The notes beneath the pieces were generated by a model. It was not told where the DNA came from. It ran no database searches and was given only the letters and a program-made list of their open reading frames with translations. From the NCBI RefSeq assembly GCF_002754935.1, contig NZ_CP018092.1:2046001-2110000 (forward strand): 64,000 bases of DNA, written 5' to 3'. The position numbers and the translations under genes were made by a program. This stretch comes from Thermostichus lividus PCC 6715 (lineage in GTDB: Bacteria > Cyanobacteriota > Cyanobacteriia > Thermosynechococcales > Thermosynechococcaceae). Below, piece by piece: positions 9,557 through 20,582 of the stretch (within the stretch, counting starts at the first letter, position 1; each line of letters begins with the position of its first letter).

Positions 9557-11658
9557 CTATTGCTGTTTCGGCTTGCTGAGTTGGGAATTGGCTGTATCTA
9601 TCATACTCCCATCCATGGAACCTGCCGCCAAATCGACGAATGCCAGCAGTGGACCGTCCTGTTCTTTGCCGTTGGCTGCAAGGTCACTATGGCACAGGTA
9701 GAGGCGATCGCCCACCCGCAAGCACAGATCAACCAGTAGCTGCTGCAATCGCTCTGATTCAGACTGCCATACCAAGGCACTGGGACTGGCGGTGCCTTGA
9801 CGTAGAAACATAGGGGCTTGCCACAGGGTTTGCAGGCCACCATCTTGCCAGCGAGGGCTGCTAGCGTCTAGCCAAAAATGCCAACGATGGGCTTGCTGTG
9901 TGCTGCGATACTGAAATGTCGTTGCCAATAGAACCCCTTGGGGTGGGGGGTGCAAGGGGGGCGGATCAGCCGTTACGGTGCCCCGTCGCAGCAAGCGAAT
10001 CCATTCCTCCAGCCGCTGCTCAGGGGGGTCAGGGTATGCAGGTGCTCGCAGACCTGCCAGTAGTCCGCGGCGCTCTCTAGGAGAGACCGTAGGGCAGCCA
10101 ATTCGGTTGCCGGTAAATTTTGCGGCCAGAGGTAGCGCTGAATGGCAGCATCCATCACAGCTGTGGGGGGCTGGGTTGTCGGTAGGCTACCGAGCCACGT
10201 GCGAAAGGTTTCGTAGGCAGTGCTGGCTCGATGCCCCAAGCGATCCCAGCGACTATAGTGGCTAGCGGCTAAGAGTTTGAGGGGGCGTGGCTGCAAACAA
10301 TGGGCGGCTAACAGACCTGCCCGCACCGCATCAATCTCATGGTTTTTGGCGTGGAACACCTCCAATAGTTCGGCGATCGCCCCCGCTGAGCACTCCAGAC
10401 TGATCCCCGGATAGACCAACATCAGCACTGTTAAGAGGGCACGCACGTAGGGTGATTGAATTAACGGCCGTTGATCGTTGAGAACAACGACGGGAATCCC
10501 CTGCTGGCCTAGCTCCGTGGTGAGGACATAGCGGGCAATGGTATCGATCCCCGGACCAAGGATGGCAATCTCCTGCGGCATGACCTGCTGGCTGCGCACT
10601 GCCTGGGTCACTGTCGCGCAGATTTGGCTGAGTAACTGCATGCGGGAGGTGGTTTGCAGCGTTACAATTTGCGGCGGCAACTGTGGCTGTGGGGTTGTCA
10701 GGAGTTCGGCAACACGAATCCTAGGGTCGCCAATACCGAGGATTGTTTGCTGGGGGGGCGGCAGTTCCTCCACCGTCGCCCTTGCCTTCAAGGCCAAAAA
10801 CGCATCGGGATCCGCCCCAAGCCCTAGGCGCACTACACCAGTGGGTTGGTGGCTCAGAACCATGGTGACCGCCTGTCTGGGAATGTCTGGCGGGACAGGG
10901 ATCTCAGGAGGAATGCCACTGGCCAGCAGCCCCAATAGATCAGCAACAAGGGCAGGGTAGTTGTGGATGTTATCGGCCACAATGCCACGAAACCGCCGCC
11001 GCAGCGAAAGTTGATAGTCTTGCTGCCGCAGGAGTACCCGGCCAAATAAATCCGCGATGATGCCATAGGTCAGCAGGCTATGTTGGGTACACCAATGTCG
11101 CCACCGACTCAGCACCGCCACAATGGCTGCCATCGTTTCTGGGGCAACGGCCACCCCGTGATCGGCCATGAGGGTGGGAATCTCTGGCAGATCCATACCC
11201 GCAAAGGCCGCTAACTGGAAAATATCCAGCAAATGGCGCACGGCGCGATCGCGATTGTTACTGAGTGCGGCAAAGGTGTTTTGCTCTAAGTCTGAGTGCC
11301 ACAGTGCCTTCGCCCAAAGAAGTTCCAGTTCCGTTGCCAACCGTAGGGGTGGACGGGCGGCCACTGCGTTGAGCTTGACTAACAGGGGCCAAAACAGCAT
11401 CACCTCATCCTGCATAAAGCCAAGCGGTGTCGTGATATAGGGAAAGTAACCGGCACCGAGTTTGCGCTCAAGTTGGGTGCTGAGATGGTCTCGTCCTTCG
11501 CCAGTATCGGTTAACAACAGGAGCGATCGCTCACAGGAAATGTAGGGCGGACATTTTGGCTGCTCTGGGATCTGCTGCGCCTGTAGCCATTCGGCAATGT
11601 AGCCAACGAGGTTGTGGGTTTTACCACTGCGGCTGCCGCCACTAATCCACCGCAACAC
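9557..11658 (-). CDS. AddB/UvrD-like P-loop ATPase, frameshifted as read
   Basis: A Walker A motif (WISGGSRSGKTHNL) lies at the extreme N-terminus, followed by a long helicase-like body (QEIAILGPGIDTIARYVL, PVVVLNDQRPLIQSPYVRAL) that resembles AddB/RecB-family inactivated helicases. The first frame (11658-9973) ends in an unrelated tail after LHTLTP. The continuation TPPEQRLEEWIRLLRRGTVT runs in another frame to 9557. One extra C in the C6 run at 10023-10028 would join them into a ~700-residue protein. Whether the lesion is biological or a base-calling error is unresolved. A role in DNA recombination or repair is inferred from the fold only. The start is GTG 11658 or TTG 11667. Confidence 0.65.
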
Positions 11659-11756
11659 GTAAGACAACGCTCACTAAAATTAAGTTGGTACGATCCTACT
11701 ACATAGCTTTTACATAGCTTTGTACATGGCGTGTTGAACAACTGCCGAGAGGAACA

Positions 11757-13142
11757 ATGTCCAGCAACCCCCTTGCTCGCCTTGGACAATGGATTAAACG
11801 TGCAGAACAGTGGTACCTAACAACTCCGGAGCGGGCACTGCAAGAAGCCTACGAGGCTGCTCTCAGCATTCGTAAAATTGAGCTCGAACACTTCGATGGG
11901 CAACCCATTAGTCCGCTCAATTTGCCCCTTGGGGAAGTTTCCAGCTACTTTGAAACAGAGCTAAAACAACGTTTGAAGACCATTCGGATGCGGATGACAG
12001 AATTCCGCGCCAGCCGTCAGTTTCTGCCCCTGTCCCCCAGCCCTGAGCGTCGCCCAGTTTCTGGTGTAGAGCGCAATGGTTCAGCAGCAACCTACACGGT
12101 TACAGCCACCGCCAGCGAGGATACCCCAGAACCAACCGTCTATGAAAAACTACGAGTGATTGATGCCACCCTTAACCGCTATCGCCGACAGCGGGAACGA
12201 GAACTGAATGCCCTTGCCCGTCCCAGCCTTAGCCACCAAGACCCTGACCAACGACAGCGATCGGCAGCGCTAGATCGTGTCGAGGATGATTCACTGTATC
12301 TATCGGAATATATTAATGATGATTTAACCGACGACTCTAAGCTTGACAGCAGTAGCTTTATTCCCCGCTCAATTTTACGAACCGCCGATCGTTTTCGTCG
12401 TGAACTCAACTCTGATGAAACCACTGAAACCGAAGTTGTGCGGGATTTTCGCACGTCAAAATTACGAACTCGCTTAGCTGTTCGATTTCTATTACTTCTC
12501 ATCATTTTGCCCTTGCTGACACAGCAGATTTCTAAAGCACTAATTGTTAGCCCCCTCGTGAATCACTTTAAGGCAGTGGGGCAAATTGAGCGCATTATTA
12601 ACTCTCAACTTGAAGATAATATTCTTGATGAGCTAGCACGGTTTGAAAACAAGATTCGTTTTGAAAGTCTTGTTGGTAATGTAGCGGTTTCATCCGCAGA
12701 GATTCAGGCTCGTATTCGTGAGAAAGCCATTGAGCTATCGACAGAGTACCAAAAAGAACTTATTGAACCCCTAAAAAATATTCTGTCCGATGCGCTGGGT
12801 TTTTCAGTGTTCTTAACGCTGGTGTTTACAGGACAGCGGCAACTGGCTATTGTTAAAGCCTTTTTAGATGAGGTTGTCTATGGTCTGAGTGATAGTGCCA
12901 AAGCCTTTGTGATTATTTTATTTACTGATGTTTTTGTCGGTTTTCACTCCCCCCATGGCTGGGAGGTTTTAGTGAATAACACTCTTGAACATTTTGGCTT
13001 TCCCCGTAATGAGGATTTTATCAATATGTTCATTGCCACTTTTCCGGTTATGCTCGATACTGTCTTTAAGTATTGGATTTTCCGATACTTGAATCAGATT
13101 TCACCGTCCGCAGTAGCGACCTATAAGAATATGAACGAGTAA
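11757..13142 (+). CDS. pxcA: Proton extrusion protein PxcA (CemA-like)
   Basis: PxcA (CotA) is needed for light-induced Na+-dependent proton extrusion and is homologous to chloroplast CemA. The 461-residue protein has a hydrophilic N-terminal half (PERALQEAYEAALSIRKIE; VYEKLRVIDATLNRYRRQRE) and a membrane half beginning VRFLLLLIILPLLTQQ near residue 241. It ends with the conserved FVGFHSPHGWEVLVNNTLEH and FIATFPVMLDTVFKYWIFRY block. The ATG follows GAGAGG at the right spacing. Its final 77 bp overlap the 3' end of the convergent P-type ATPase gene. Confidence 0.93.
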   Translation: MSSNPLARLGQWIKRAEQWYLTTPERALQEAYEAALSIRKIELEHFDGQPISPLNLPLGEVSSYFETELKQRLKTIRMRMTEFRASRQFLPLSPSPERRPVSGVERNGSAATYTVTATASEDTPEPTVYEKLRVIDATLNRYRRQRERELNALARPSLSHQDPDQRQRSAALDRVEDDSLYLSEYINDDLTDDSKLDSSSFIPRSILRTADRFRRELNSDETTETEVVRDFRTSKLRTRLAVRFLLLLIILPLLTQQISKALIVSPLVNHFKAVGQIERIINSQLEDNILDELARFENKIRFESLVGNVAVSSAEIQARIREKAIELSTEYQKELIEPLKNILSDALGFSVFLTLVFTGQRQLAIVKAFLDEVVYGLSDSAKAFVIILFTDVFVGFHSPHGWEVLVNNTLEHFGFPRNEDFINMFIATFPVMLDTVFKYWIFRYLNQISPSAVATYKNMNE

Positions 13143-15360
13143 AGGCATTGATACCCCAAAGTGAGTTGACAACAACCGCAATGGAACTAAACGCCATGCA
13201 AGCGGCTGCCACCGCTGGTGTCAAGCTCACCCCCCACAAGGGGAGCAAGGCACCAGCCGCAACGGGTAACCCCACCAGATTGTAGGCTACCGCCCAGAGC
13301 AAATTTTGTTGAATTTTAGCAAAGGTGGCACGGCTCAGGGACAACACCGTTAGCAGATCACTAAGCTGGTTACGGACAAGAATCACATCCGCTGCTTCAA
13401 TGGCGACCTCTGTACCACTGGCCAAGCTAATGCCAACGGCGGCAGTGGTGAGGGCAGGGGCATCATTCAGGCCATCCCCCACCATGGCAACGGTTTCTCC
13501 CGCTGCTTGCCATGCCTCAATTAAGGCTAACTTCTCATGGGGTTGTAGATCGGTGTGAATGGCATCTGCTGGCAGGTTCAAGGGTGCCAGCAACGGCTGG
13601 GTGGCATGTGCGGTATCCCCTGTCAGGACGTGCACGGCGAAACCTTGGTTTTTTAGGGCTTTTACGGTTTCGATGGCATCGCTGCGCAGGCGATCGCGAA
13701 AGGTGCACACAGCAACCAACTGGCGATCGCAGGCTAAGGCAACGTGGGTTGTGCTTGGGTGGGCATCACGGCAGTCAATTCCTTGGCGATCGAGCCATGC
13801 TAAGCGCCCGGCTTGGTAGTAGTGCTCGCCAATCCAACCGCAGACCCCTAGCCCCAACTCAGTGGTGAGATCGGTTACGGCTAGTAGCTCAGCGCAACCA
13901 TGGGCGCGCTGAATGGCACGGGCAAGGGGATGGGAACTCTCTTGCTCTAGGCTAGCAAGCACCGTGAGCACCTCCTCTTCCTCAAGGGAACCGTAGCGGG
14001 TCACAGCCTCTAGCTCGAGTTGCCCGCTGGTTAGGGTGCCCGTTTTATCGAAGACAATGGTGGTCAGGTGTTGGCTACGCTCAAGGACATCGCCCCCCCG
14101 GATAACCACACCGTTGGCCGCCGCGCGACTGGTGCCCACCAAGAGGGCAATGGGGGTGGCTAACCCCAAGGCGCAAGGACAGGCAATGACTAACACACTC
14201 AAGGCCAGTTTCAAGGGTAACAGTGGTGTTGTGAGATTTGGCCAAAAATGGGGCGCGATCGCCCACCAAAACAGCCCTGTAGCAGCAGCCAAGGCCAAAA
14301 CCCCATAGCCAAAATAGCCCGCAACCCTATCGGCCACTCTCTGGACAGGAGCCTTGCGGTTTTGAGCCTGTAGTACCAACTCTAAAATTTGACCAAGAAA
14401 GGCGGCTTGCCCACACCGCTCGACCCGAATCGTCACGGCGGCAGCTTGATTACGACTGCCCGCCAAAACTGTTGCGCCTAGTCCCTTGAGGACAGGTGTG
14501 GCTTCCCCGGTGAGCATGGACTCATCCACTAAGGTTTCGCCCGCCACAATTGTGCCATCCGCAGGAAAGGTGTCCCCTGCGGCCACCCAGAGCCAGTCTC
14601 CCACCTGAATTTGGCTCACTGGAATGGGCCACGGTTCCCGGCACTCTAAACTGGGCAGCCATGTGGCTTCAAGGGGCTGCAATGCCAGAAGCGATCGCAA
14701 TCCCTGCTGCGCCCGTTGCCGCACCCCCTGCTCTAGGGTGCGCCCCAAGAGGATAAACCCCAAGATCATCACCGGCTCATCAAAAAAACAGTCCCACCCC
14801 AATTGCGGCCATAGCCACGCCACCGTACTCGTACCATAGGCAGCCAACGCCCCCAAGGCCACAAGGGTATTCATATTCGGGCGACCGTGCCACAGCCCCT
14901 TGATCCCTTCTCGGACAATATCGCGCCCTGGCAGCAGCAACGCTAGGGTAGCCAACCCCCAATGCAACACCATCGTTTCCAACATCGGCCAGTGGCCGGG
15001 CAACAGGTGAATACCATGGCCGAGGCTAGAGAGAATCAACAGCCCAATCGCCAAGGCGGCGAGAGGTTTACCGTCTGAAGGGGGTGGCAGTTGCAGCGGC
15101 GCATTCGGTGCCACCAGTGTGGCTTGAAACGTCCCCTGATTGATGTGCTGAACAATCGCGTCTGGACTTGTCAGGCTTGACCCGTAGGTAACAATGGCCG
15201 TGCCCGTCACTAAATTGACCGCCGCCGCAGTGACTCCGGGCAACTGCTCTAACTGTCGCTCTAGGGAGCGCACACAGCCTGCGCAACGCAAGCCAGACAC
15301 CCGCAGCAGCACCGTTGCCGAGGTGGCATCCGATCCATTCAACGTCGAGAGTGGGGACAC
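13066..15360 (-). CDS. Copper-type heavy-metal P1B-ATPase
   Basis: This is an ATP-driven metal ion exporter or importer of the Cu+ class, close to cyanobacterial CtaA/PacS, which feed copper to plastocyanin and cytochrome oxidase. Order of features in the 764-residue form: one HMA domain with GLRCAGC (Cys 26 and 29), transmembrane pairs, TGEATPV actuator loop, ACPCALGLATP (Cys 394 and 396), phosphorylation site FDKTGTLTSG (Asp 438), GDGLNDAPAL hinge. I chose the GTG at 15360 because GGGAGG lies 9 bp upstream; the longer frame to 15501 collides with the divergent gene. The C-terminal tail extends 77 bp into pxcA. Confidence 0.9.
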   Translation of the reverse strand: MSPLSTLNGSDATSATVLLRVSGLRCAGCVRSLERQLEQLPGVTAAAVNLVTGTAIVTYGSSLTSPDAIVQHINQGTFQATLVAPNAPLQLPPPSDGKPLAALAIGLLILSSLGHGIHLLPGHWPMLETMVLHWGLATLALLLPGRDIVREGIKGLWHGRPNMNTLVALGALAAYGTSTVAWLWPQLGWDCFFDEPVMILGFILLGRTLEQGVRQRAQQGLRSLLALQPLEATWLPSLECREPWPIPVSQIQVGDWLWVAAGDTFPADGTIVAGETLVDESMLTGEATPVLKGLGATVLAGSRNQAAAVTIRVERCGQAAFLGQILELVLQAQNRKAPVQRVADRVAGYFGYGVLALAAATGLFWWAIAPHFWPNLTTPLLPLKLALSVLVIACPCALGLATPIALLVGTSRAAANGVVIRGGDVLERSQHLTTIVFDKTGTLTSGQLELEAVTRYGSLEEEEVLTVLASLEQESSHPLARAIQRAHGCAELLAVTDLTTELGLGVCGWIGEHYYQAGRLAWLDRQGIDCRDAHPSTTHVALACDRQLVAVCTFRDRLRSDAIETVKALKNQGFAVHVLTGDTAHATQPLLAPLNLPADAIHTDLQPHEKLALIEAWQAAGETVAMVGDGLNDAPALTTAAVGISLASGTEVAIEAADVILVRNQLSDLLTVLSLSRATFAKIQQNLLWAVAYNLVGLPVAAGALLPLWGVSLTPAVAAACMAFSSIAVVVNSLWGINAFTRSYSYRSLLRTVKSDSSIGKSNT

Positions 15361-15513
15361 GCTGTATAACCTCCCAAACAACTGTGGTAGTATCGATCCC
15401 TCCCATATCCTGCGCCCCCTTGCTATTGTGGCACTCTTGCAGCCCCAGGGTATGATAAGGACTGGCTGAAGCTCGAAGCATTGCACACCACGGTGAATCA
15501 ACTACTGGATATT

Positions 15514-16266
15514 ATGGTGGCCACACCGCCGTGGCTGGTGGGAATTCTCCTCAACACAGCCTTAGCGGGCCTTGGCCTCTTGAGCCGCCAAACCTTGCTC
15601 ACCCTTGCCGGACTGCTTCATGCATGGCTACTGGGGGTGCTGATCTGGGGCACCCTTGGCTGGCGAGGGTATCTGGTGGTTATAGTTTACTTTTTAGTGG
15701 GTTCAGCGGTGACGCGGGTTGGCATGGCGCAAAAACAAGCGGCGGGCATTGCTGAAAAACGGCAGGGTGCCCGGGGACCAGAGAATGTGTGGGGGTCAGC
15801 CTTGACGGGGGCAGTGTGTGCCCTGTTGATCCCGCTACTGCCAAAGGGGCACGACCTATTACTCGTGGCCTTTGTTGCCAGCTTTAGTACTAAACTCTTC
15901 GATACCTGTGCCAGTGAAGTGGGGAAAGCCTACGGTCAGCGGACGTTTTTGATTACAACCCTGCAACCCGTGCCGCGGGGGACAGAGGGGGCTGTCAGTC
16001 TAGAGGGAACGCTGGCGGGATTCCTAGGGGCGGCGCTCATTGCTGGGCTGGGGTGGGAGCTGGGATTAATGGCGGCGATCGCGGTGCCGATCTGCATATT
16101 GGCGGCCTTTCTTGCGAATCTTGTGGAAAGCGTCGTTGGGGCAACCCTCCAAGAGCGTTATACTTGGCTGAGTAACGAGGTAGTGAATGGTATTAATACC
16201 ACCACAGGCGCACTACTGGCGGTGCTTATGCTGACCGTTACTGCCCCACTGTTGAGGCTGACCTAG
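15514..16266 (+). CDS. DUF92/TIGR00297 membrane protein, VTE6-like phytyl-phosphate kinase
   Basis: The family includes plant VTE6 and its Synechocystis homologue, which phosphorylate phytyl phosphate for tocopherol and phylloquinone synthesis. This 250-residue protein is almost entirely hydrophobic with ~6 membrane spans and has the family block KRQGARGPENVWGSALTGAV, then ASFSTKLFDTCASEVGKAYG, and TPVPRGTEGAVSLEGTLAG-like TLQPVPRGTEGAVSLEGT. The start is uncertain: ATG 15514 aligns with the usual N-terminus; GTG 15493 and TTG 15481 are in frame upstream. The exact substrate here is inferred from the family. Confidence 0.82.
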   Translation: MVATPPWLVGILLNTALAGLGLLSRQTLLTLAGLLHAWLLGVLIWGTLGWRGYLVVIVYFLVGSAVTRVGMAQKQAAGIAEKRQGARGPENVWGSALTGAVCALLIPLLPKGHDLLLVAFVASFSTKLFDTCASEVGKAYGQRTFLITTLQPVPRGTEGAVSLEGTLAGFLGAALIAGLGWELGLMAAIAVPICILAAFLANLVESVVGATLQERYTWLSNEVVNGINTTTGALLAVLMLTVTAPLLRLT

Positions 16267-16301
16267 GATAATTAGTGTTGGGAACCCATTCAGCAATCAG
16301 A

Positions 16302-17249
16302 ATGTTTTTTAGTGTTGTTATTCCTACCTACAATCGGCGATCGCTGTTGGCCAAGGCGCTACAAGCTCTCGAGCAGCAAACTTACAATACTGAACTGCTA
16401 GAGGGCTATGAAATTATTGTCGTCGATGATGGCTCAACGGATGACACCCTTTCGTGGCTAGAGGCCAACCAAAAAGACTTGCCCCATGTGCGCTGGTTCA
16501 CGAAAGAGAATACAGGCCCGGCCGCTGCCCGTAACCTTGGGGTCGAAAAGGCAACGGGAGACATTATCCTTTTTGTCGATAGTGACCTCATTGCCACGCC
16601 CCACTTTCTCCAAGGTCATGCCGAAGCACTACACCGCGCCTACGCTCAGTACGGCGACGACAAAGTATTTACCTACGGCCACTGCATTGAAACCTGTAAC
16701 CTAGAAGACCCAACCCGCACCCCAGCCAAAATCACCGATTTTTCAGCGGCATTCTTTGATACCAAAAATGTGGCGATCGCCAAGCACCTGCTGTTCGAGG
16801 TCGGCCTCTTTGACACAGACTTCAAAGGGTATGGGTGGCATGATCTAGAACTTGGGCTGCGGCTCAAAAATATTGGTGTTCGCTTAGCTAAAGCCCCCCA
16901 AGCCATCGGTTACCATGTCCATCCGCCCTTTACCCTAGAGCAATTGCCCTACTTGGTCAGCAAAGCCATTCAGCGCGGAAAAACCGGTGCCCTTTTTTAT
17001 AAAAAGCATCCCACCTTTGCGGTGCGGCTGATGGTGCAACGCACGGTTTTCCATTGGTGGCTTTGGGGGATCTTGTCCTTGTGGGGGCAGCTAAACGAAA
17101 AAACGATGGCACCCTTCTTGCAGTGGCTGATCGAGCGGGGATACTCCGAACTGGCGCTACAGTGCTGTAGTGTGTTTTTGAACTGGTACATTGTCCAAGG
17201 GGTACGCCAAAGCAGCATTGCCGAACCGGAACTCCTTGGCGGACAATAG
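16302..17249 (+). CDS. Family 2 glycosyltransferase
   Basis: This is an inverting GT-A glycosyltransferase using a nucleotide sugar. The N-terminal domain has SVVIPTYNRRSLLAKAL, IIVVDDGSTDDTLSWLE, TGPAAARNLGVEKATGD and the metal-binding ILFVDSDLIA. A second block, KGYGWHDLELGLRLKNIG, matches the GT2 C-terminal acceptor region with its conserved WxDLEL-type motif. No transmembrane helix is obvious. The ATG at 16302 starts directly before MFFSVVIPTYN; a TTG at 16275 is less likely. It lies 35 bp after the DUF92 gene, so they may share a transcript. The acceptor is unknown. Confidence 0.85.
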   Translation: MFFSVVIPTYNRRSLLAKALQALEQQTYNTELLEGYEIIVVDDGSTDDTLSWLEANQKDLPHVRWFTKENTGPAAARNLGVEKATGDIILFVDSDLIATPHFLQGHAEALHRAYAQYGDDKVFTYGHCIETCNLEDPTRTPAKITDFSAAFFDTKNVAIAKHLLFEVGLFDTDFKGYGWHDLELGLRLKNIGVRLAKAPQAIGYHVHPPFTLEQLPYLVSKAIQRGKTGALFYKKHPTFAVRLMVQRTVFHWWLWGILSLWGQLNEKTMAPFLQWLIERGYSELALQCCSVFLNWYIVQGVRQSSIAEPELLGGQ

Positions 17250-17287
17250 AGATCCGAAGTTCCAGAGCACCGTTCATTGCACTGCTC

Positions 17288-18313
17288 ATGCTGGCACTCT
17301 CTCCAGAGCTAAGGTCACGGTTGGCAACCCCCTTACAAATTGGCACGGTTACCCTCAACAGTCGTGTATTTCAGTCTCCCCTTGCTGGGGTTACCGATTT
17401 AGTGTTTCGGCGATTGGTGCGGCGGTATGCGCCAGACTCAATGATGTACACCGAAATGGTGAGTGCCTCTGGCCTGCACTACCTGAAAACGCTGCCCCGC
17501 ATCATGGAAGTGGATGCCAACGAGCACCCCATCAGTATTCAACTGTTTGACTGTCGCCCCGATTTTTTGGCGGAAGCAGCCATCAAGGCGGTGGCGGAAG
17601 GGGCAGACACCGTGGACATCAACATGGGCTGTCCAGTCAATAAAATCACAAAGAATGGCGGAGGTTCCTCCCTGTTGCGAGATGTTCCCACCGCAGCGGC
17701 GATCGTGCGCACCGTATCGGCGGCAGTTTCCGTGCCAGTGACGGTGAAAACCCGCCTAGGCTGGAGTGATCAGGAGATTAACATTCTTGACTTTGCCAAG
17801 GCTATGGAAGATGCAGGAGCCGCCATGATCACCATTCATGCCCGTACCCGTGCCCAAGGCTTCAATGGTGCTGCGCGCTGGGAGTGGATTGGCCGCGTTA
17901 AACAGCATCTGCGAATTCCGGTCATTGCCAATGGTGATATTTTCTCGGTAGAGGCAGCGGTACAGTGCCTTGAGCAAACCGGTGCCGACGGGGTGATGTG
18001 CTCCCGGGGGACGATGGGGTATCCCTTCTTGGTGGGGGAAATTGATCATTTTTTGAAAACTGGCCAACAGCGGCCCGCCCCTACAGTGATCGAGCGACTC
18101 CAATGCGCCCGAGATCACCTTATTGCCCTGTGGGAGTACAAGGGCGAGCGGGGGATTCGCCAAGCCCGTAAGCATTTGACATGGTATGCCAAGGGGTTTG
18201 CGGCGGCGGCAGAACTGCGGAGTCAACTCTGCCGCATTGAAACCGTGGCAGGGGGGCTGGCACTGTTGGATGAGGCCATTGAGCGGCTTAGGAATTTGGC
18301 TGCTGCCCCTTAG
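17288..18313 (+). CDS. dusB: tRNA-dihydrouridine synthase (DusB-like)
   Basis: Dus enzymes are FMN-dependent and reduce uridine to dihydrouridine in tRNA D-loops. The 341-residue TIM barrel has QSPLAGVTDLVFRRLVRRY, the catalytic segment DINMGCPVNKITKNGGGSSL with the acid Cys, the phosphate-binding VIANGDIFSVEAA, and TGADGVMCSRGTMGYPFL. The C-terminal helical tRNA-binding domain includes RQARKHLTWYAKGF. This fits the nifR3/DusB group. The last 26 bp overlap the end of the opposing DUF3326 gene. Confidence 0.92.
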   Translation: MLALSPELRSRLATPLQIGTVTLNSRVFQSPLAGVTDLVFRRLVRRYAPDSMMYTEMVSASGLHYLKTLPRIMEVDANEHPISIQLFDCRPDFLAEAAIKAVAEGADTVDINMGCPVNKITKNGGGSSLLRDVPTAAAIVRTVSAAVSVPVTVKTRLGWSDQEINILDFAKAMEDAGAAMITIHARTRAQGFNGAARWEWIGRVKQHLRIPVIANGDIFSVEAAVQCLEQTGADGVMCSRGTMGYPFLVGEIDHFLKTGQQRPAPTVIERLQCARDHLIALWEYKGERGIRQARKHLTWYAKGFAAAAELRSQLCRIETVAGGLALLDEAIERLRNLAAAP

Positions 18314-19336
18314 ATTTGATTGAGATTTGATTGAGTAAGGTCTGCCAGTTAACCCCTGCTTTTAAGGCCGCGAGGAAGCCAATGGCTTCGGCGTAGGACT
18401 GGCAGGGAATGGTGTCCAGACCCAAGCCCTCTGCAGTGACCGCCAATGTGGTTGTATTATTGGCAATGCTGAGAATCGGGGTGCCCTGCCGTGCCAAGGC
18501 GAGCAGGCCGCGGCCACCCAAGGCAGTGGCTGGCGAAATCACCGCATCAACGGCAGTTTGCCATAGCGTATCAGCCTCAGGCTGAAGGGTATAGCGGGGG
18601 CATGGCTGAGTCCAACGAGAACAGAGGGCAAAAAGGTATAGCCAATTTCTTCGGCAAGGGCGCGGGGATGAACACTATCATCTAGGGGCAAGGGTTGTAG
18701 TGCTGGGGCATGGGCGGCAGGCACCTGTAGGTGTTGTACGACCAAATGGCTGATGACGGCTTCTGCCCCTGCGAGGGGATCGACCCCATGGCCGCTGCGG
18801 TAGTTGTGGAGGGCGGCACTACCCAGATCGTCAGGAAAACGGCTGACAATGGCGATCGCCTCGGCGTTGGCCTCTTGGACTAGGCGTTCCGCCGCCCGCA
18901 GCAGGCTCCCAGGTTCTTTGAGGGTTCCCCACGTAGCGCCTGACGCAGCGGTTTGTAAGCAGACCCCCAGCGGTCTATCGGTAGTGATGCTCTCTGTCAG
19001 GGTTAAGCCTAGGGTCGTTTGGCAGGCTGCCGCTGCTTGAAGATGGCGGAGTTTTAGATCTGGCTCTAGGGCAGCATCCAAAACTAAACCAATGCGGTTG
19101 GGGCGCGGCGATCGCAACCCCCACTCCCCCGCTGCAAACTGATCTAAGGCATAGCCCTCAACGTACCAAACATTGGCCAACGGCCAGTACAGCATCGCGC
19201 CGTTGAGCACGTTGGGATGGGTAATCAGGCGATCGCACACCTGAGCCATGGCGCGAACCACCGGAATCGCATCTCCGGCATAGCCACCAATGGCTGCACC
19301 AATTCCCGTCGGAATTAGCAAAACCGCTGTGAGCAC
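18288..19336 (-). CDS. DUF3326 family protein, frameshifted as read
   Basis: This is a conserved cyanobacterial protein of unknown function. The N-terminal frame (19336-18539) reads LLIPTGIGAAIGGYAGDAIP through FLPSVLVGLSHAP and then runs into a short wrong-frame tail. The true continuation, RYTLQPEADTLWQTAVDAV followed by ISPATALGGRGLLALA, lies in the next frame to 18288. Adding one C to the C5 run at 18596-18600 restores a ~348-residue protein. The GTG start follows the stop of the HtrA-like gene by one base, so the two are almost certainly co-transcribed. There are no catalytic motifs I can name. Confidence 0.75.
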
Positions 19337-19337
19337 C

Positions 19338-20513
19338 CTAGCGACTGGCTTGAGCCGGCAGAGGAGCAGGTTGCACAGACACCGTCAAGGTTTGGCCACG
19401 GCGGCGAATTTCTATATCCATCGTGCGACCAATGCCGGTGTTTTCCACCATTTGCTGCACTTGATCCGCCTTGGCAATCGGCTGGCCGTTAATACGCTTA
19501 ATCACATCCCCCGCTTGCAGGCCAGAGCGAGCCGCTGGGGAGTTGGGCAACACCTGAAAAATTAACACCCCTGAGCTTTCCTGAACCCGCACCGGACTGT
19601 TGGGGGTTGTGTTCAGCCGTTGCTGCACCTCTGGGGTTAAGTTCGTCATCCGAATGCCCAGGAAGGGATGATCCACGCGCCCATTGGCAATAAGTTGGTT
19701 GGCAATGCGCTGGGCAGTTGCGATGGGAATGGCAAACCCTAAGCCTTGGGCACCCCCAATAATAGCGGTGTTGATGCCAATGACTTCCCCGCGCTGGTTG
19801 AGGAGCGGTCCACCGGAGTTGCCGGGGTTAATGGCCGCATCGGTTTGGATAAAGCCAACCCGCTTGTCGGGCACTCCCACATCGCCGCTAGAACGCCCCG
19901 TGGCACTGATAATCCCTGCGGTAACCGTGTTATCTAGCCCCAAGGGATTGCCAATGGCGATCGCCCACTCTCCCGGGCGCAGAGTATCAGAATTTCCCAA
20001 ACGCACCACGGGGAGATTGGTGGCATTCACCTTGACCACCGCCACATCCGTCAGGCGATCTTGGCCAATTACTTGCCCGTCGTAGGTGCGGCCATCCTTG
20101 AGGGTGACGCGGACACGGTTAGCACCGTCAATGACGTGGGCATTGGTGAGGATTACCCCATCGCTACTGATAATAAAACCAGACCCTAGACCTCGCTCTT
20201 CGCGCGATCGCGGTGGCATCATTGGCCCAAAAAACTCTTGAAAAAAGGGATCATTAAATATGGGGGGGACACTGCTTTGCACTGTGCGCGACGCATCAAT
20301 TCGCACTACCGCTGGCCCCACCTGCTCGACCGCGCGGGCAATAAAGTTAATATCGTTTCCCGCCGGCAGCGGGGCTGGTAGCTGGGCAAGGGTGGGAGAC
20401 TCTAGAGACGTTCCCAAGGGCATAAACTGAGTCGCAAACATTGTTGCTGCTGCACCCAGTGCCATTAATGACAAGTAGGTGACAGACTTTCCAAGCTGTT
20501 GACGCGCCGTCAT
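19338..20513 (-). CDS. HtrA/DegP-type serine protease (HhoA/HhoB/HtrA family)
   Basis: This is a periplasmic or membrane-tethered quality-control protease. The 391 residues comprise an N-terminal hydrophobic anchor/signal (~residues 10-30), a trypsin-like domain with the triad His in LTNAHVID, Asp in [10 protein letters not shown] and Ser in [11 protein letters not shown], and one C-terminal PDZ domain ([25 protein letters not shown]). A single PDZ is typical of the cyanobacterial HhoA/HhoB/HtrA trio, but which member this is cannot be decided here. The DUF3326 gene begins directly after its stop. Confidence 0.93.
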   Translation of the reverse strand: MTARQQLGKSVTYLSLMALGAAATMFATQFMPLGTSLESPTLAQLPAPLPAGNDINFIARAVEQVGPAVVRIDASRTVQSSVPPIFNDPFFQEFFGPMMPPRSREERGLGSGFIISSDGVILTNAHVIDGANRVRVTLKDGRTYDGQVIGQDRLTDVAVVKVNATNLPVVRLGNSDTLRPGEWAIAIGNPLGLDNTVTAGIISATGRSSGDVGVPDKRVGFIQTDAAINPGNSGGPLLNQRGEVIGINTAIIGGAQGLGFAIPIATAQRIANQLIANGRVDHPFLGIRMTNLTPEVQQRLNTTPNSPVRVQESSGVLIFQVLPNSPAARSGLQAGDVIKRINGQPIAKADQVQQMVENTGIGRTMDIEIRRRGQTLTVSVQPAPLPAQASR

Positions 20514-20582
20514 AGGTTACTGCCCTTCAATCGATAACTGTTTTTCGTTATAGACGCAGCAGGTTATGCAACAGTTCCCCAA